DNA of 64,000 nt, taken from contig JAKSXM010000272.1 of assembly GCA_022575985.1 (NCBI GenBank), forward strand, positions 19,650,501 through 19,714,500. Direction: 5' to 3'. The notes beneath the pieces are model-generated. The model had not been told where the DNA came from. It searched no databases and saw only the letters and a program-made list of their open reading frames with translations. The stretch comes from Anagrus nilaparvatae. Lineage: Eukaryota; Arthropoda; Insecta; Hymenoptera; Mymaridae. This document shows, piece after piece, positions 11,316-24,894 of this stretch (the first letter of the stretch is position 1; each line of letters begins with the position of its first letter). Made by a program: the position numbers and the translations under genes.

Positions 11316-14300
11316 TTATTTATTAGGAAGCCAAATTTCTGTTTCTAATTCCAAAGATGCTCTTAATATATCATTGCATTTATTATCTCCTTGCTTTCCA
11401 CAGTTTTTATAAATTTCTTTGGCAGTTTTTAAATATCTATTGGAAAAAGTAATTAAAATTTAAAAAAATTTTTTAAAAATTATTTCAGTTTTTTGCCCTT
11501 AATTATAATGTCTTATTTTTTACAAATAAATTACTGTTGGCAAATATTATATTTTGGTAAAAATTTTTAAAAGGCATTACTAATTGTTTTCGTTAAAAAA
11601 TAAGATTTAATTAATACAAATATTAATAACTTTTGCATAAATTTAAATTAAAATAATTATTATTTTGAGCGAAAATACTGTCTATTTTACATTACAAATT
11701 TTTTATAAATTAAATTTTTTTTTTATTCAATTAGGCTAATTATTTTTTATTTTATTAATCCCATTCTACACCATATTTTTTTTTTAATCCCATGTGTTTT
11801 TACTATTTAAAATGCTCGACTCCCTGTATTTTCATACTTCTAGCAAGGATTGCTGTAACTTTGTACCTAAACGAGTAGAGTTTAAAGTACTTTTAAAAAA
11901 AAATAATGTAATTATTTTATTAAAAATAAATCTCTAAAATATTTAAAATTAATATTATTAATAAATTATTAATTATACAAATTAAAGTATAAAATTATTT
12001 TAAAAATGCTATTTTAATTTTTACTAATTTTCAAACCATTTGTGTATCAAGTTACAGCGATAGCCTTGCTAGAAGTAAGGAAAAGTCAAAGCACATTAAT
12101 ATTTATTTTGAAGGGCAAAAAATGTAAAAAATCTTACTTTTTTATACCTTTGTACACATGATACTGTATTTTTTATTTCTTTTTCTATGTATTTTGGATT
12201 TTCAAACGTTCCAGATTTATAATTAACTGATTCAGGATTCTCTTGAATTAATGGACAAATTCTAATCCACCCTCCTTCTTTAATCGTTGGTTTTCTCCAA
12301 TCTCTACCATTATCCCACAGAGGCAATATTGAATTATCTCTACTTATATGATTTTTGCTACATCCTTGCCGTGGAATTTTTTCAGCCAATGTAGGATTAC
12401 AATTAGGTATATCTGAGTACATGAAAGGAATATGTGGCTGAAACTAAAATTTATAAAATAAATTATACAAGTCTATTGTATAATAATTTAGTAATTGATT
12501 TGAATAATACAGACTTCTTGTAAAATTAAAAAATTATTTTAATTACCACGTTTCTAGGATCAGGATAAATATTTAAAACTTTAATTGGTTCTCTTAGAGT
12601 TTTGCATCTTTTTTTCAAAGATTTGTTTGTATAATATCTTGTTTGGTTGTCTTCTTCAATAGATGAAGAAGTCCAAATAGTAAATAATGAAAGTCCTGTG
12701 TTACAAACTGGAAGACCTAATAAATCAAATAGATCATGCAACAATGGCTTTTTAACTTCAGAGTCAACCTCACAATCATTACTTAATGCAGGACTAAGAT
12801 TTACCTTTTAAAATTTATTTAAATTATTAAAAATTGAAAAAAAATTTTTAAGTAAAATTAAAGTTATTTAACTAACTTCTAATAGCCAAGGCTTTAAATT
12901 CTCATCTATTAAAACGTCGAATCCAAAAAATTCAAAACAATTTGATGATTTTGGAATACCAGAAGCTTGACTTAAAATGGTTAATGTTACAATGCAGGCT
13001 ATTTTTTGCCATAAAAACCAATCATAGTAACCTGATTGATCTAAATATCTTCTTAATTGTCTAAAAGTCCACTTGCACCCTTTAAAGTACAAATAAGAAA
13101 ATGAAATAATTGTTAAAAGCAGTTATGAATTCAGGAAAATCAAGGCGATATGGGGTTCTTCTGATATTTTTAATACTTTACATATTAAAAAAAAAAAATT
13201 TTTTTTAAATGTTCAAAGTTTTTCTAAAAAATTTAATAATTTAAGGATTAATTTGACACACATAAAGCAAGGGGTATAAAATCACAGCCGTGGATCCTAG
13301 ATGTGGAGTTCTGTGGAGGATTCGAAGACGAAGCTGATCTATGAAAGTCATAATCTGAAATTTGGCTTTCATAAAATCATACATAAAAATCACATTTAAA
13401 TGAACATTTTTTTGGATAAAATTCAAAATGTATGTCCTAATACCTTGACTTTCCCTAATATAAAATTATAGTTAAAAATGTATACCGGCGCCAACTCTTT
13501 CCTTTTTTTCATAGTAACCGGGCCCTAATTTATTTAATGAAACATTAGTTAAATGACGAAAAGGATCGTCAATATTATCCAATGAAAATTTTTCAGTTGC
13601 AAAACGTGCTAATCCTTCTTTGTACAAATAAATTGTTAATGGTTTATAGGATGGTACACAAACGTACAGTCGTAAATCAAATTTATATCCACCGATTAAT
13701 AATGGATTTTCGATATATTTTTGGACGACTGCAACGTTATCATATGTCAGATCACTTAATTTCTGAAAATATTAAAAGACATTTTTTAAGGCAAGTAAAA
13801 ATATTATTAGTTAAACATTAATTTAAACTTACTCTAAAAAGGAAAATTCCTTTTCCTTGACTTTGTCCAACTGGCTTACAAATCCACACTCTTTCATCTT
13901 TTTCCCAGCGACTACATTCGGCAGCAAGCTTTGTATATTCCGATGGAAGATTATACCCTAATGGACTAAAAAATAATTAAAATAAAAAAAAATACAAATT
14001 AAAATTATAATTTTTTAAAATAAAATGATTTTACCTAAAATCGTAAGTTTTACCATGAATTTTTTTCATGCATTTCAAATGTCTTACAAGATTGTCTTTT
14101 CTACAAATAGAATTACCTTTTGGTATACGATTGATAAACTTAAATAATAAAATATATATATTTTTTTTAAATTATCCAAAAATTATATGAATTATTTAAT
14201 TAATTTTTAATTTAAGAACCTGGCATGGCAATAAACTTTTGTAATAATTTTGTGAAAAACCTCCAGATTTCCACCATAAGTTCCAACGGTCTTTTAATCC

Positions 14301-17300
14301 AAAATTATCTCCTGCATATTCTCTCCATCCTCTTTCTGTGCATACCTGCAGATTAAGAAAACTTTTTTATGGAAAATAGATAAAGTTACTTAAGAAATAA
14401 ATAAAGGTTTTCTTTTTCTTTTTAAAAGTTATTTGCAATCGTTTGATTGAGAAAAAAAATTTCGCTATTTACAAGCACAATTTTGCTAGCAGCAAATGGA
14501 AAAAAACCACTTAAAAAATAAATGATCTATACTGCCGTACAGGAGTAAAAACTCACTTTTAACTCATTTCGAGATATTTTGAAAGGTTTATATGGGTGCT
14601 TTTCACAGGAACAGAATACATAGTGTCCCCCCCACTTATATCCGAAACGAAAGCTCTTTTCCACTTTTTTTTCTTTTCAAAAGTTAATAAATAATTTTTT
14701 TTCAAAGTCCAAATCAACTGCGCATATAATGGTGAGTTAACGAAAAAGTTTTCTTAAGCCTATGTGATCAAAATGTCAAAAACGTCCGCTGTCCTTTTGC
14801 TAAACTGTAAACTTTGAGTATTAACATACGGCTTAAAATTTGAATTTAAATTTTTCTGTTGGGTGCATATGACGTATTTAGGTCCCAAAAATTCATTTTT
14901 TTCAACGAAACAAATTTTTATACAGTCCTCTTAGCATATCGTCGTATTCAAGTCTGTCCCCGGTTTTAGCTATTTTTAAGCTTCCAACCATTTTACTAAT
15001 GCGCAGTATATATTTGCACACTTTGTGGGTCTGCCTGCATTTTTTTTTTACTTAAACTACTCATATATGAATCGTGGAAAACTTAAAGTTTGGATAATAA
15101 AAGGTTTATCAACGAAAATTTTCAGTTTAAAATTTTTAAAACGCTCATACAAAATAAAAATGTCAAAAACGTCCGCGTCGTTTTCTCAAAATGTATGCGA
15201 TATTTTACCTTATGCATGTGGTTCAGTAACGTGTTTTGATGAAAAAATAAGATATCCAAAATATGAGAAAATTTTGTGGCTTCAATTAAGAGCTATTTAA
15301 ATATTAGTCTCGAAATGTCAAAAACGTCCGTGTCAAAAACGTCCGCATAAATAAAAAATCCCATAAGAATAACACGTAGAATTTTTTTTTATATTTGTAG
15401 CAGTGCCATTGAAAATTTTAGGTTATTTGGACCTTGAAAAGCATAAAACTACGAAAAAATTTGAAAAAAAAGGTAATAAGTGTTCTGCCGTAAACAATAA
15501 AAAAATATCCAGTTCCCGTGAAAAACACCCATATACAATTTAAAAAAATTTTATATGTTTCTAAGGTAATTAAGACATGCTTTTTTCATTGGTTAAAAAA
15601 TTTTTCCAAAATTTCCACTCCTTATATGAAAAACAAGAGATATGCAAAAATAGCAGCGCCAAATGAGCTTATAATACAGGAGAAGAAAAGCAATATATTT
15701 TATTCCTATACTCATATATAGAGATATTGCTTTTCTTCTCCTGTATTGAAATATTTTTTTCCATGCACGCTGCTCTGCCGTACAGAAGAAGAAAAGCAAT
15801 ATCTCGAGATATGCATTTATTTCATGTATTTTTTTTTTTATTCCATGCTAAATTTTATCAAATACATGAAACCTTCGAGATATGCAGTGCTAACTTTTTT
15901 GTTATCAGTGATATCAAAATAATTTTTGCACCACTGGATAGATTTTTTTTTCACGATTATGCACATATAAAAATCTCATTTTTCATAAAATCTCGAGATA
16001 TTGCCTTTTTACTCCTGTACGGCAGTATAGATCTCCATAAAATGAAATGATTCAAATTTTTTTTCGGGGAAAAATTATTAATTTAGTTTTCATAAATCAC
16101 ATCGTCTCCTCAATTCAATACTTTAAGAAGTAGAATTTTCGGAACATTTTTTCAATTAAAAATTGGATTACCAAATGATGACATGTGAGTCTAATAAATA
16201 TTTTCATTTTTGGGTAATTACGGTTATCATGCAGCTTCTGATTTAAAAAAAATTTGGAGGCAACTAAAAGTCATCAATAATTTTACAGTCTATATATTTT
16301 ACTCTCAATTTTCCCTTACTCCTGCGGTTTAAAATTTTCCGTTTGGAAATGTTCATTAAAGTATGGCGAAAATGTGGAGTATTCAAAAACTCGAGAAAAA
16401 AATTTTTTTTTTTAATTTTTGATGATTTGACTGCAATATTATATTTTCAAACTTTTCAAGAGTCTTGTTTCATAACTTTTTTGTATTTAAAATTTTTTTA
16501 GGCCGTTCGGCTCGTTGATATTTACTAATTTATGGTGTTAGGTACTTATTTAGCTTCATAAAAGTCAAAATTTTTAATATATTATATTATTTTACACTGT
16601 AATAAAATTAGAAAAATATACGCCATAACTGCTTCTTTGTTTGATTTTTCAGCAAAATGGCTGAATTTTCAAACAAAGCTGTGTTACTGCGTTGATTTGG
16701 AATTTTTCCCAATTTCGCAAAAATCAACGCAAAATCCAATAATCTGTAAAAACTAAAACTTTCATTCACATATTTCTGAAATCCCATATCAATCCATAAA
16801 ATTTCCGATGATTTTTTGGTCACTCGAGATATATCCTCTTTCAAGCAATAAAAATCAAAATTTAAAGTGATTAAGCTATCATGAATACACAAACTTTTCC
16901 GTGCATAAATCAAACAGTAGCACATATAATTACAATCTCACGCAAAGGGTTAAAAGTTTCTTTTGAAACATATATAATATGTAATGAAGCATCTATACAA
17001 AGGTGTGTAAATATAAAATATAAAATTTTTGATGATCATTTAAATAAACGTTTCTGTCCTCATAAATTAATAGGAATAAAATAATTAAAAAATTTTTTCT
17101 ACACTGACTTTTTTGTTTGCAAAATTAAATCATAGTAGTACCTGGTATATTTCATAATAAAAAAAAGTTTTTGCATAAAAGTATAACACTTAAAAACAAA
17201 AACAATTTAATTATATAAGTACGAGTACTATTAAAAAATGTTGTATTAAAAAATTGAAAAAATAAAGTTTTATGCTATATATTGTAATATAATAACTACT

Positions 17301-20300
17301 AATTTATATATAAATAAATACAATTTAACTTGTATATTTTGTTTTATTACAATTTAGAAATTTCAAATAAATCTAGTTCAAGGATTTTACAATAAAATTT
17401 TGAGTGTATATACATTTTCTTATAATAATACTACAAATTATTACTCATAATAATAATAATTTTTAACAATATAAATGATAAAATTACATTATATATATAT
17501 ATTTTAGTATAACATGTAAGAATATTATATATATAACAAATTTAATTCAGCTAAAATTTATAATCATTGCATGCAATATGTAATTATATTAATTTTATTT
17601 TTTTTATTTTTATAAATGTGATACAGAAATTTAAGTACTTTTTTGTTTTTAAATTTTAAGGGATTTCGGGGAGGTTTAAGGGATAATCTCTTAATTTTTT
17701 TGGATTTTGGAAAATCAGGTACCTTGTAATAATTCTAATGTTGGGATACTAAGAACATTATTTTTATTATAGATAATTATTTAGACAATTATTCCTTTTT
17801 TCGGTCAGCGTAGTTCCGTTTGCAGCTAGCGGAATTACGCTTGTAGTTAGCGGATTTTTTTTTATGCTCAAATATTTTCGAATGGCTTGAAACGTAAAAA
17901 AATTAAAAAAAAAATTTTTTTCTTGTCAGCGGCCAGAAAGCAAGTGATTTTTAGCCACGGCGTGATTTGAAAATACATGTTTTTTTGCCACTGACGAAGA
18001 AAAATTTGCCCTTTGCCGTAAAAAAAGAATGCCGCAGATTGCAGTTTGCCATCCTCCACGTTCGATCTGGACCATTCTTTATTTTTGCGGACGATGATAA
18101 AAATGAACTATTTTTAATTTTATTTACGTTTCAGATCATTTGCAATTATTTGATCAAGAAAATAATTCCACTGCATACTAGCGGAGTTCCACTAGCCATA
18201 TTTTAATTCAGTGAACGTTTTTGATTAATAACTATCTGTTAAAATAACGTACAATAACAAAATATAGGTTTATCATTTTCATATTAGTGAATGTGTAATG
18301 CGGACCGTATTATGCGGTGTTTTTATAAAAATTTGAATCAAATAAAAAATCGCTATGGTATGGGACCCAAAAGTTTAGTCTTTTTTTAAGTTTGGATAGG
18401 GTCAAGTTTTAGTTAAAGCCCGAAATTTCACAAAGAGTAAATTGAAAATTTTCTTAGCTAAAATTCTGGAATTTCAAAAATCAGAATTTTTGAACTGTAG
18501 AGCCCGATATTTCAAGAAACTGCACACACCTACTTAAAACCTTTACATTGTCCCTGGGTCAACAAACAGCCACATTATATATAAACTGCACTGGATTTTT
18601 TTATCAGGATGACACTAATTTTATTGTGTATGTTTTAACAGTATATTTGAATGTTTGTGCGTTCAAGCCTTTGAGTTATTTTAAAAAACTGCTAAAAATA
18701 TTTAATTAGCAGCCAAAGTTGGGTACCTTTTTTAAAAAAAAAGAATATAAATTTAATAAAAAATCCACCAAAAAAATGTACCAACATGCCCCACACTCCT
18801 CTATTATAAAAATCAAATCAAATTTATTCTTTTTTGTTTTTGATTACAAAAAACAGAAAAAAAAATTTGATTTTTTAAAAGATTATTTCTCCATTACATT
18901 TTTTTCAAATAGTAACTCGCATGTTATCAACTTGTTCTACTTAAACTTACAAAAAAAAAAAACTTTTTTTCCTATACTAAACTAATATATTAACGATTTA
19001 TTGTATACATTTGCCAAAAATAAACAAGTATATTTGAATTGTGAAAAAAAATAATGAACAAGTTCTCATTATAACTTTTTTTTCTACCCATATGATATAT
19101 TATATGTATTATCAATGTCTGACCTAACTGTCTGTTACTACTGAAAGTCAGTTACTCTTACAAAAGTTCTGTTGTTTTTAATTATTTTTATTCCCAATAA
19201 ATCTCTTATTTAAATAAATTTACATTCTTATTAAAATAATAAAGTAATTGACTAATTTATAGTTGTAAAATAATTATTTCTCCTGAATAAACAATTAATA
19301 ATATTAAAAATTCTCTTAAATTAGAAATTCTTTACTATGTAAGTAGTATAAACTATGTATTGGTCTGACCAAATGGAACAGAATAAAAATCTTTGATTTT
19401 TGTTACATATTGAAATGATAATATTCAGAAAACCTTTATTGTTTTCTTTTGATAAAAAACCAAATTACAATTTGCAGGGTACTAGATTCTAATAAAATTT
19501 TATGCACTAGCAAAAAAAATTTTATCAGTTAATTATAAATAGATATTAGATATTTAAATTGTAACTTTATGGATTTTGCTACTAATAACATTACGAAATT
19601 AGCAAATTGCTTCACATTTTGTAAAATTTTTGAATTTATTATTTTTTAGGAAAACCCAGAAAATTAAAAAAATAATTTTTGGACAAAATCTACATTTACA
19701 TATATTTGGAATTCATTTTTTTGAAATCTTGAACTTTTAAGATCAATTTTCGAAAAAAAAAGATGCATTGGTATCTTCACAGCAGTAAATTTTTCTTTTA
19801 GTTGCTTGAAATGTTTCAAATTTTTAAAAGTTTTTACTAGAATTGGCCGTAATACTAGAAAATTTTAACCAAAAATTATTTACATTAATTTTAGTCTAAT
19901 GGGGTTAGCGGTATATTAATTAAACGTTACACACTTAAAATTAATTTTATTTACAGTAGCCTTAAACGGTCAATAAATTCTAAATATTAATTACGTTAAT
20001 GAAAAAAGAATATTTCCTGTTGCGATCTATGGTTTTAAAGGGGGTTTTCTGAAATGACTCAGAATTACAAATTTATGTATAGGATAATAATTTATTATGC
20101 AATTTTTTGATAAAAAGCCTGTGAATAAAATTTTATTTAAATTCCCCGAACAGTTCATGACCAGGTCAAGTTTTTCCCATAATTCATAGTCGATATCGTG
20201 TATTTATATAGCTTGTAGAAATCATTTCACTTGCGAGAAAAAGGTTAACTATTAAATTCTCTTTAAAAAGCACTGTAGTTTGTTTTTACTGCAGAAATGA

Positions 20301-21712
20301 AAACTGTGTTAACATGGTGTCTTTTAATTAGAAATTTGGGATTTAAACTTTTCCCGCAAGTGAAATGATTTCGAAATATTATAAAAGATAAAATAAAATT
20401 ATTAAGGATACAAATCTGAATATAATATTATAAAATTGTTAGCGCTTTTCAAATTTTAATTATGGGGAAAACATTACAAACTTGCAAGACCCCTTAATTT
20501 GGCCTGAAAACCACACTAGATGTTTTTTTTATAGTAAAAAATGACAAATTTTTCAGTTTTGCAGGAGATTATTCAAGTGATCAATCTTACTCAAGTAAGC
20601 TCACAACGCCACCGAATCGGTACACTTGAGAATAGCCAGAATAGAAATCTTATACTTGAACCGGGAAACTAGTAAAATTATTTTCTTGCTATTCTTATAA
20701 AAACATATAAATATAGTTTTTATAAAAACTGTTTTGTAATAAGTATAAACAGGACACTTGATCGCTAAAAGTTTCAATTTTTTTAACGAATTACAATGAT
20801 TTAATTGAAAAAATTCTTAGACTTCAGTCTACTGTTAATAATTGCTGTAATAAAAGACTTATGTTAATTCGAAAAGTTTTATGTAGTAAGTTTAAACCCC
20901 GTTTTATTTAAAAAGTAGTATTGTTTTATTTTTTAACTGCTATTATTTTTTTTTTTCAAAAAAGTAAATTAAGGAATTAAACTTATACAAAAAAGCAACA
21001 AATAAACTCGACGTAAGGTTCAATTTTAAATTTTTGTAATTTTTAAAATTTTTATCAAAATGTGCAAATCTTTTTTTAAATGAATTAAACATATATTCCA
21101 CGAATTATTAACATTGCAACAAGAAGTTTTTTTATTTAAATAAGCTTATACTATCTAACTATCTTACTAATACTGGATTGTATTTTGTTTAATTAACTCA
21201 TTAAACTGTCCACTGTAGTGAACACAGGGTTGTAGTCTACTCAGAATGAAATTATTTTTAAATACTGTTTTTGGGGCTCTAAGATTTTTCTAGCTTTCAA
21301 ATTAATGTTCTTAAAATACTTATTTGTTTTTTAGTAATAATCAAAAAATAATTTGTAGCCTAAAATGTCTTGAATATTTTCAAAATTTAATTTAACAAAA
21401 TCTCTCGAAAGAAAAATATCCAGTGAGAGGATAATATAATGGTCGCTCAGAAAAATTAAATTATTGATAAATATTTATTATAAATTTCAATAATATCAGA
21501 AAAAATATTTTTTTAGCATAACAAAAAATGACTTGCCTAATAATAGCCATGCATATTATTAATTCAAAAAAAAAGTTATTACCAAAAAAGCTGAATAAAA
21601 AATTTAAATTAACATAAAAATAAAAATTTACCTGAACAAGTAAATGTGGTCCAACTCCATTTTCATTGACTCGAAAAACAAACGGTCCATCATTCGCTGG
21701 ACAAAATGCCAT
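11316..21712 (-). CDS. TTLL2: Tubulin tyrosine ligase-like protein, TTLL2 type
   Basis: Nine coding exons (5' to 3' on the - strand): 21712-21632, 14345-14220, 14138-14035, 13965-13833, 13762-13486, 13079-12877, 12804-12547, 12443-12148, 11436-11316; all phases agree, giving 532 residues (human TTLL2 is about 590). The start MAFCPANDGPFVFRVNENG joins VCTERGWREY, the family N-terminus. The ATP-grasp fold is complete: WICKPVGQSQGKGIFLF, GGYKFDLRLYV, FRHLTNVSLNK, and the metal/ATP site FGFDVLIDENLKPWLLEVN. TTLL proteins ligate amino acids, usually glutamate, to tubulin C-terminal tails, mainly in axonemes; activity of TTLL2 itself is poorly defined. The sub-type call rests on overall similarity recalled, not a search. 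Intron 1 is 7.3 kb while all others are 68 to 711 bp. Confidence 0.88.
14524..16033. mobile_element. 1.5-kb TIR element in TTLL2-like intron 1
   Basis: The first 28 bases (starting GATCTATACTGCCGTACAGG) occur as a perfect inverted repeat at 16006-16033. TA immediately flanks ACTGCCGTACAGG at both ends, so a TA target duplication with a slightly shorter TIR is possible. Inside are four direct copies of GTCAAAAACGTCCG (14775, 15162, 15317, 15332), a perfect 24-base inverted repeat (15673-15696 with 15724-15747), and another partial terminal sequence near 15775. A subterminal segment near 14590 recurs inverted near 15520. No transposase is recognisable, so it is a non-autonomous, partly nested element. 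Confidence 0.72.
16034..21631. other. Remainder of TTLL2-like intron 1
   Basis: AT-rich intron sequence without recognisable coding exons. It holds a dispersed GC-richer repeat copy (about 17.93-18.10 kb) between short GC-richer flanks with TAGCGGA-type motifs (17815-17850 and 18170-18190). A degenerate copy of the repeat beginning GTCTGACC...CTGTTACTACTGAAA lies near 19118. I see nothing else that can be named. Confidence 0.5.
17928..18100. repeat. Dispersed GC-richer repeat, copy 2
   Basis: Shares the order of motifs seen at 10.15-10.45, 48.58-48.79 and 60.36-60.58 kb: a GCCACTGACGAAGAAAAATT-type block, a GCCGTAAAAAAAGAATG block, a GCAGATTGCAGTTT block, then a partly inverted GATCTGGACCATTCTTTATT block. 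The two outer blocks are roughly inverted copies, so the repeat can fold back. Confidence 0.6.
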
Positions 21713-21737
21713 AATTATAAACAAATTTTAAATAAAC

Positions 21738-21770
21738 AAACGGTCTTCTTCTTCTTCTTTTAGACCGTTT
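21738..21770. promoter_or_regulatory. Perfect 9-bp palindrome upstream of the TTLL2-like start
   Basis: AAACGGTCT (21738-21746) and AGACCGTTT (21762-21770) are inverted copies separated by a CTT-rich spacer. They lie 26-58 bp upstream of the proposed start codon on the - strand, in the 5' UTR or core promoter. Function unknown. Confidence 0.4.
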
Positions 21771-23939
21771 AATAAAAAAGTGATGCCTTGTTTGTACATT
21801 ACTGTAATAAAATCAAAATGAATTTGATAGATAAATTATTAAAATACTATCTTTTTATAGAGTTATGATAAAAATCAGTAAACAAATTTATTATTATTCA
21901 CAACAACAACAAAAAATATGTGTAAAATATTTTTTATCTTCGCATTGTAAAAAAAAACGCGATGGTTACTCCTTATGATATCACGTAAATATTAATAATA
22001 TTTTTTTTTTGTATATTATTTCGTGATTTAAGATTAAATGCATGTCATGAAATTCATGTCAAACCATTTTTCTCATTTTTTTTTTTCGAAAAATAATTTA
22101 TATGTTTACAGTATAAATTTTTTTAGTATAAAAAACTATAGTTACGATTTTTTTTCGCTTACGTTAATCCCTTATTTTTTTGAAAAATGTAAGGATTTTT
22201 TGCTTCAAATAGATTATATTATAGGTGTTAAACACGATAAGTTGTCGACACGTGTTTTCATGCATATTTATTTTTCAATATAAAGAGGGATTTGAACGTA
22301 TTGTTTTTTTTTTTCAGATATAAAGAGCCGCACGCAGTGCACTAAAAAAATTTGAAATGTTTTTGTAAATTCATTTTGTTTTTTTTTCTTTTAAATACAT
22401 GAATACACGCAATTTAACGTTTAATTTTTAAGTGGGGTTGTAATTTTGAACTAGGTGGATGAAAATACCGAGGACAAAATTAATAATTTCAATATTCAGC
22501 GTGCACGTAACATGAAAATTTAGCAATTTAGGTACTAGAAATTTTTATTTTATGTGCCACTTGAGTGCTTCACAGCTAATCAGTTAATTAAGTACAATAA
22601 ATAATTACGTATTCATTTTTTTCTTGATTATTTGTCTTGTTAAAAAAATTTAAACTTGACGATGATGCTAATTTTTTGATTAATTTTTTATCATAATTTT
22701 TATACATTTCACATGTGAATTATTTAAACAAAATAAACAAAAAACAATTTATTTATAAACTAAATGAAAAATTAAAATAATAATTAAAAAAAAAAAAGAA
22801 AAAAAAAAGTAAAAAAAATTGTTATTCGCCGGAAATATTCTTAATATTATAGACTCGAGACAAAAAAATTTCCGTGCACGCGACTTGATCCTCCGATTCC
22901 TACTGCCTTAGATTTTATAGAAAAAAGCTAACACGCGATTTCCTTTAAATGTGCACTATTATGTGAATATACCTAATATGTAAATGTATTTGTATTATTT
23001 TACATTTATATGGATATGTTTTTTAAATTTTTGAAATTTTTTTTTTTGTTTTAAATAATTAATGGAAAAAAATGATAATGAAAAATGGGTCAGTAACAGT
23101 TAAAAATAAAATTTTCTTTATTTTTCTGTATAGGGAACGCCATTTTTTTGTATTGACTTCAAACCAATTAAGAGCTACTAAATTATCACTGGTAAGGAAA
23201 ATCAATTAAATACCAAAATATGAATGTCAGTTTTCAATAAAATTTTGTTTTTTATGAAAATTCAGCAAAATTATTACACATATTTTATTTGATACTTTTT
23301 TCTCATTGGATATTCAAATATTAAAAAATTTGCCCATATACATAAACTTTATTGTACTTACTTTGTATTTCGCTTTCTTATTTCACCATTTAATAAATAC
23401 GAATCAAGGTAAAAATCGTAAACCTGAACGCGTTTTTTCAAAAAACTTGATTACTTTTTTTCTATTTATATATTTTAATTATAATAAATTTACTAAATTT
23501 ACTTAAATTAAGTTAATTTCTGTTAGAGAATTGTTGCCAAATTTTGAAAAACTAAAGTATAAGAAGGGATTACAAACCCTAAAAAAAAGAATGGCATCAT
23601 TTTTGAAATATCTAGCTTAGAACTGCTCTTTTTACCTTATTATACTTTTTCATTTTTATATATTTTTTAATAACAATAACATATGTAATTTGAAAAATAA
23701 TAAGAAAAATAATGAATCAATATGGTTGTTATGATAAACTTAAGCTTTTTGTACTTTTAATCCACTTAAATATATATACAATACAAGCACTACGATATTT
23801 TTTCTTATTTATACTTTTGTATTTCAAGCTATTTATACTTCAAATATTGTTTTAAAGAACTACAAATTAGTATAAGATCATTACTCAGTGAAGAATATTA
23901 CGTATTCTTTACTGAAGAATATTCAATCAGGTAAAATTA

Positions 23940-24060
23940 ATTTTAAATGAAATAATGTAAAAAAAATTATTGTAAAATTTAAGACTTGATAATGAAGACT
24001 GAAAGTCTTCGAAACGTGGGCAATTTATTGTATAAATAAATAAATAAAGGACCGAGTATT
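23940..24060 (+). repeat. Retroelement-like fragment with GAAACG hairpin, copy A
   Basis: The core (23985-24020) reads CTTGATAATGAAGACT, a GAA loop, AGTCTTC and GAAACGTGGG, then CAATTTATTG and a (TAAA)n run. The AAGACT/AGTCTT stem followed by GAAAC resembles stem II and the 3' core of a hammerhead ribozyme, but the CUGANGA box is not intact. The same block occurs inverted at 43261-43307 inside a younger insertion. Confidence 0.5.
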
Positions 24061-24189
24061 TTTATTAAATGTATTAATATTATTTTTAAGTACCCTTAGC
24101 AAAGATTACATTTGTTCAATTACTTTTTTTGTATCGGTTTTTTGGAGCTCATTTTTTATTTATAGTATATATACTTATATTTGGAAAAG

Positions 24190-24330
24190 TAAATAATGGC
24201 TCAAATCGCACGTGACTTGGTAAATTGCAATTTAGGGAATTCTTTTTCTACGGCCAAGGTTTGTATACGATTTTTCTTTGAAAGTACGTACTTTCTGGTC
24301 ACTAGCAACTGAGTTCTGTTGCAATTTTTT
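24190..24330. repeat. Dispersed GC-richer repeat, degenerate copy
   Basis: Contains GGCTCAAATCGCACGTGAC, a CTACGGCCAAGG block and a TACTTTCTGGTCACTAGCAAC block in the order found in the better copies at 48.6 and 60.4 kb. Divergence is high. Confidence 0.35.
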
Positions 24331-24894
24331 TAACTGTGCCAAAGTTAGACCGAGGAGTCATAGTAATCCGTCCAAACTATTGATTCCGAAAGTTCTCAGA
24401 CCTTTTTAGATTTCTAGGTCAAATCCTTGATTTTTAGCAGCCATTTTTGTTTTTTCTACTTCATTAAATTTATTTAAAATATTCTTTTTTTTGCTGTCAA
24501 ATGCTTATTTTGCGGTATTATGGGCTTATAGGAAATTTCCCGCAGAATTCGATTCTGATGTTCAAAATTTGATTTGAAACGCTAAAAAAATTTGACACGC
24601 TAATCTGAAAGCTCTAGATTAAAAAATGATACTTTAATAATTACTATAGTTTTTCAAATTTTTAAATTTCCCGCCAAGTCACGTGACCAAATGAAAATCT
24701 GATCAAAACTTCGGATTCGTCGGGAAATTTTACAAAGGTATGTGACTTTTGGTAAAGTTTGAAGGGTTTGTGTGAAAAAAACCAATTTTTAAAATAAAAA
24801 GTCATAATTTAACATTTTTTTTTCTGAAAAAAATATGATAACTTACGTGCGTTTTGGTCCATATTTTTATAATTTGTAATTGTCACCTTAATGA

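Noticed and set aside
14346..14520. Non-TIR intron sequence next to TTLL2 exon 2 as extra coding sequence
   Set aside because: Stops occur in all frames close to the exon; only the 21712-21632 exon joins in phase.
15025..15300. 91-residue open frame in the 1.5-kb TIR element as a transposase
   Set aside because: No DDE/D motif or DNA-binding domain; too short, and it overlaps the repeated 14-mers.
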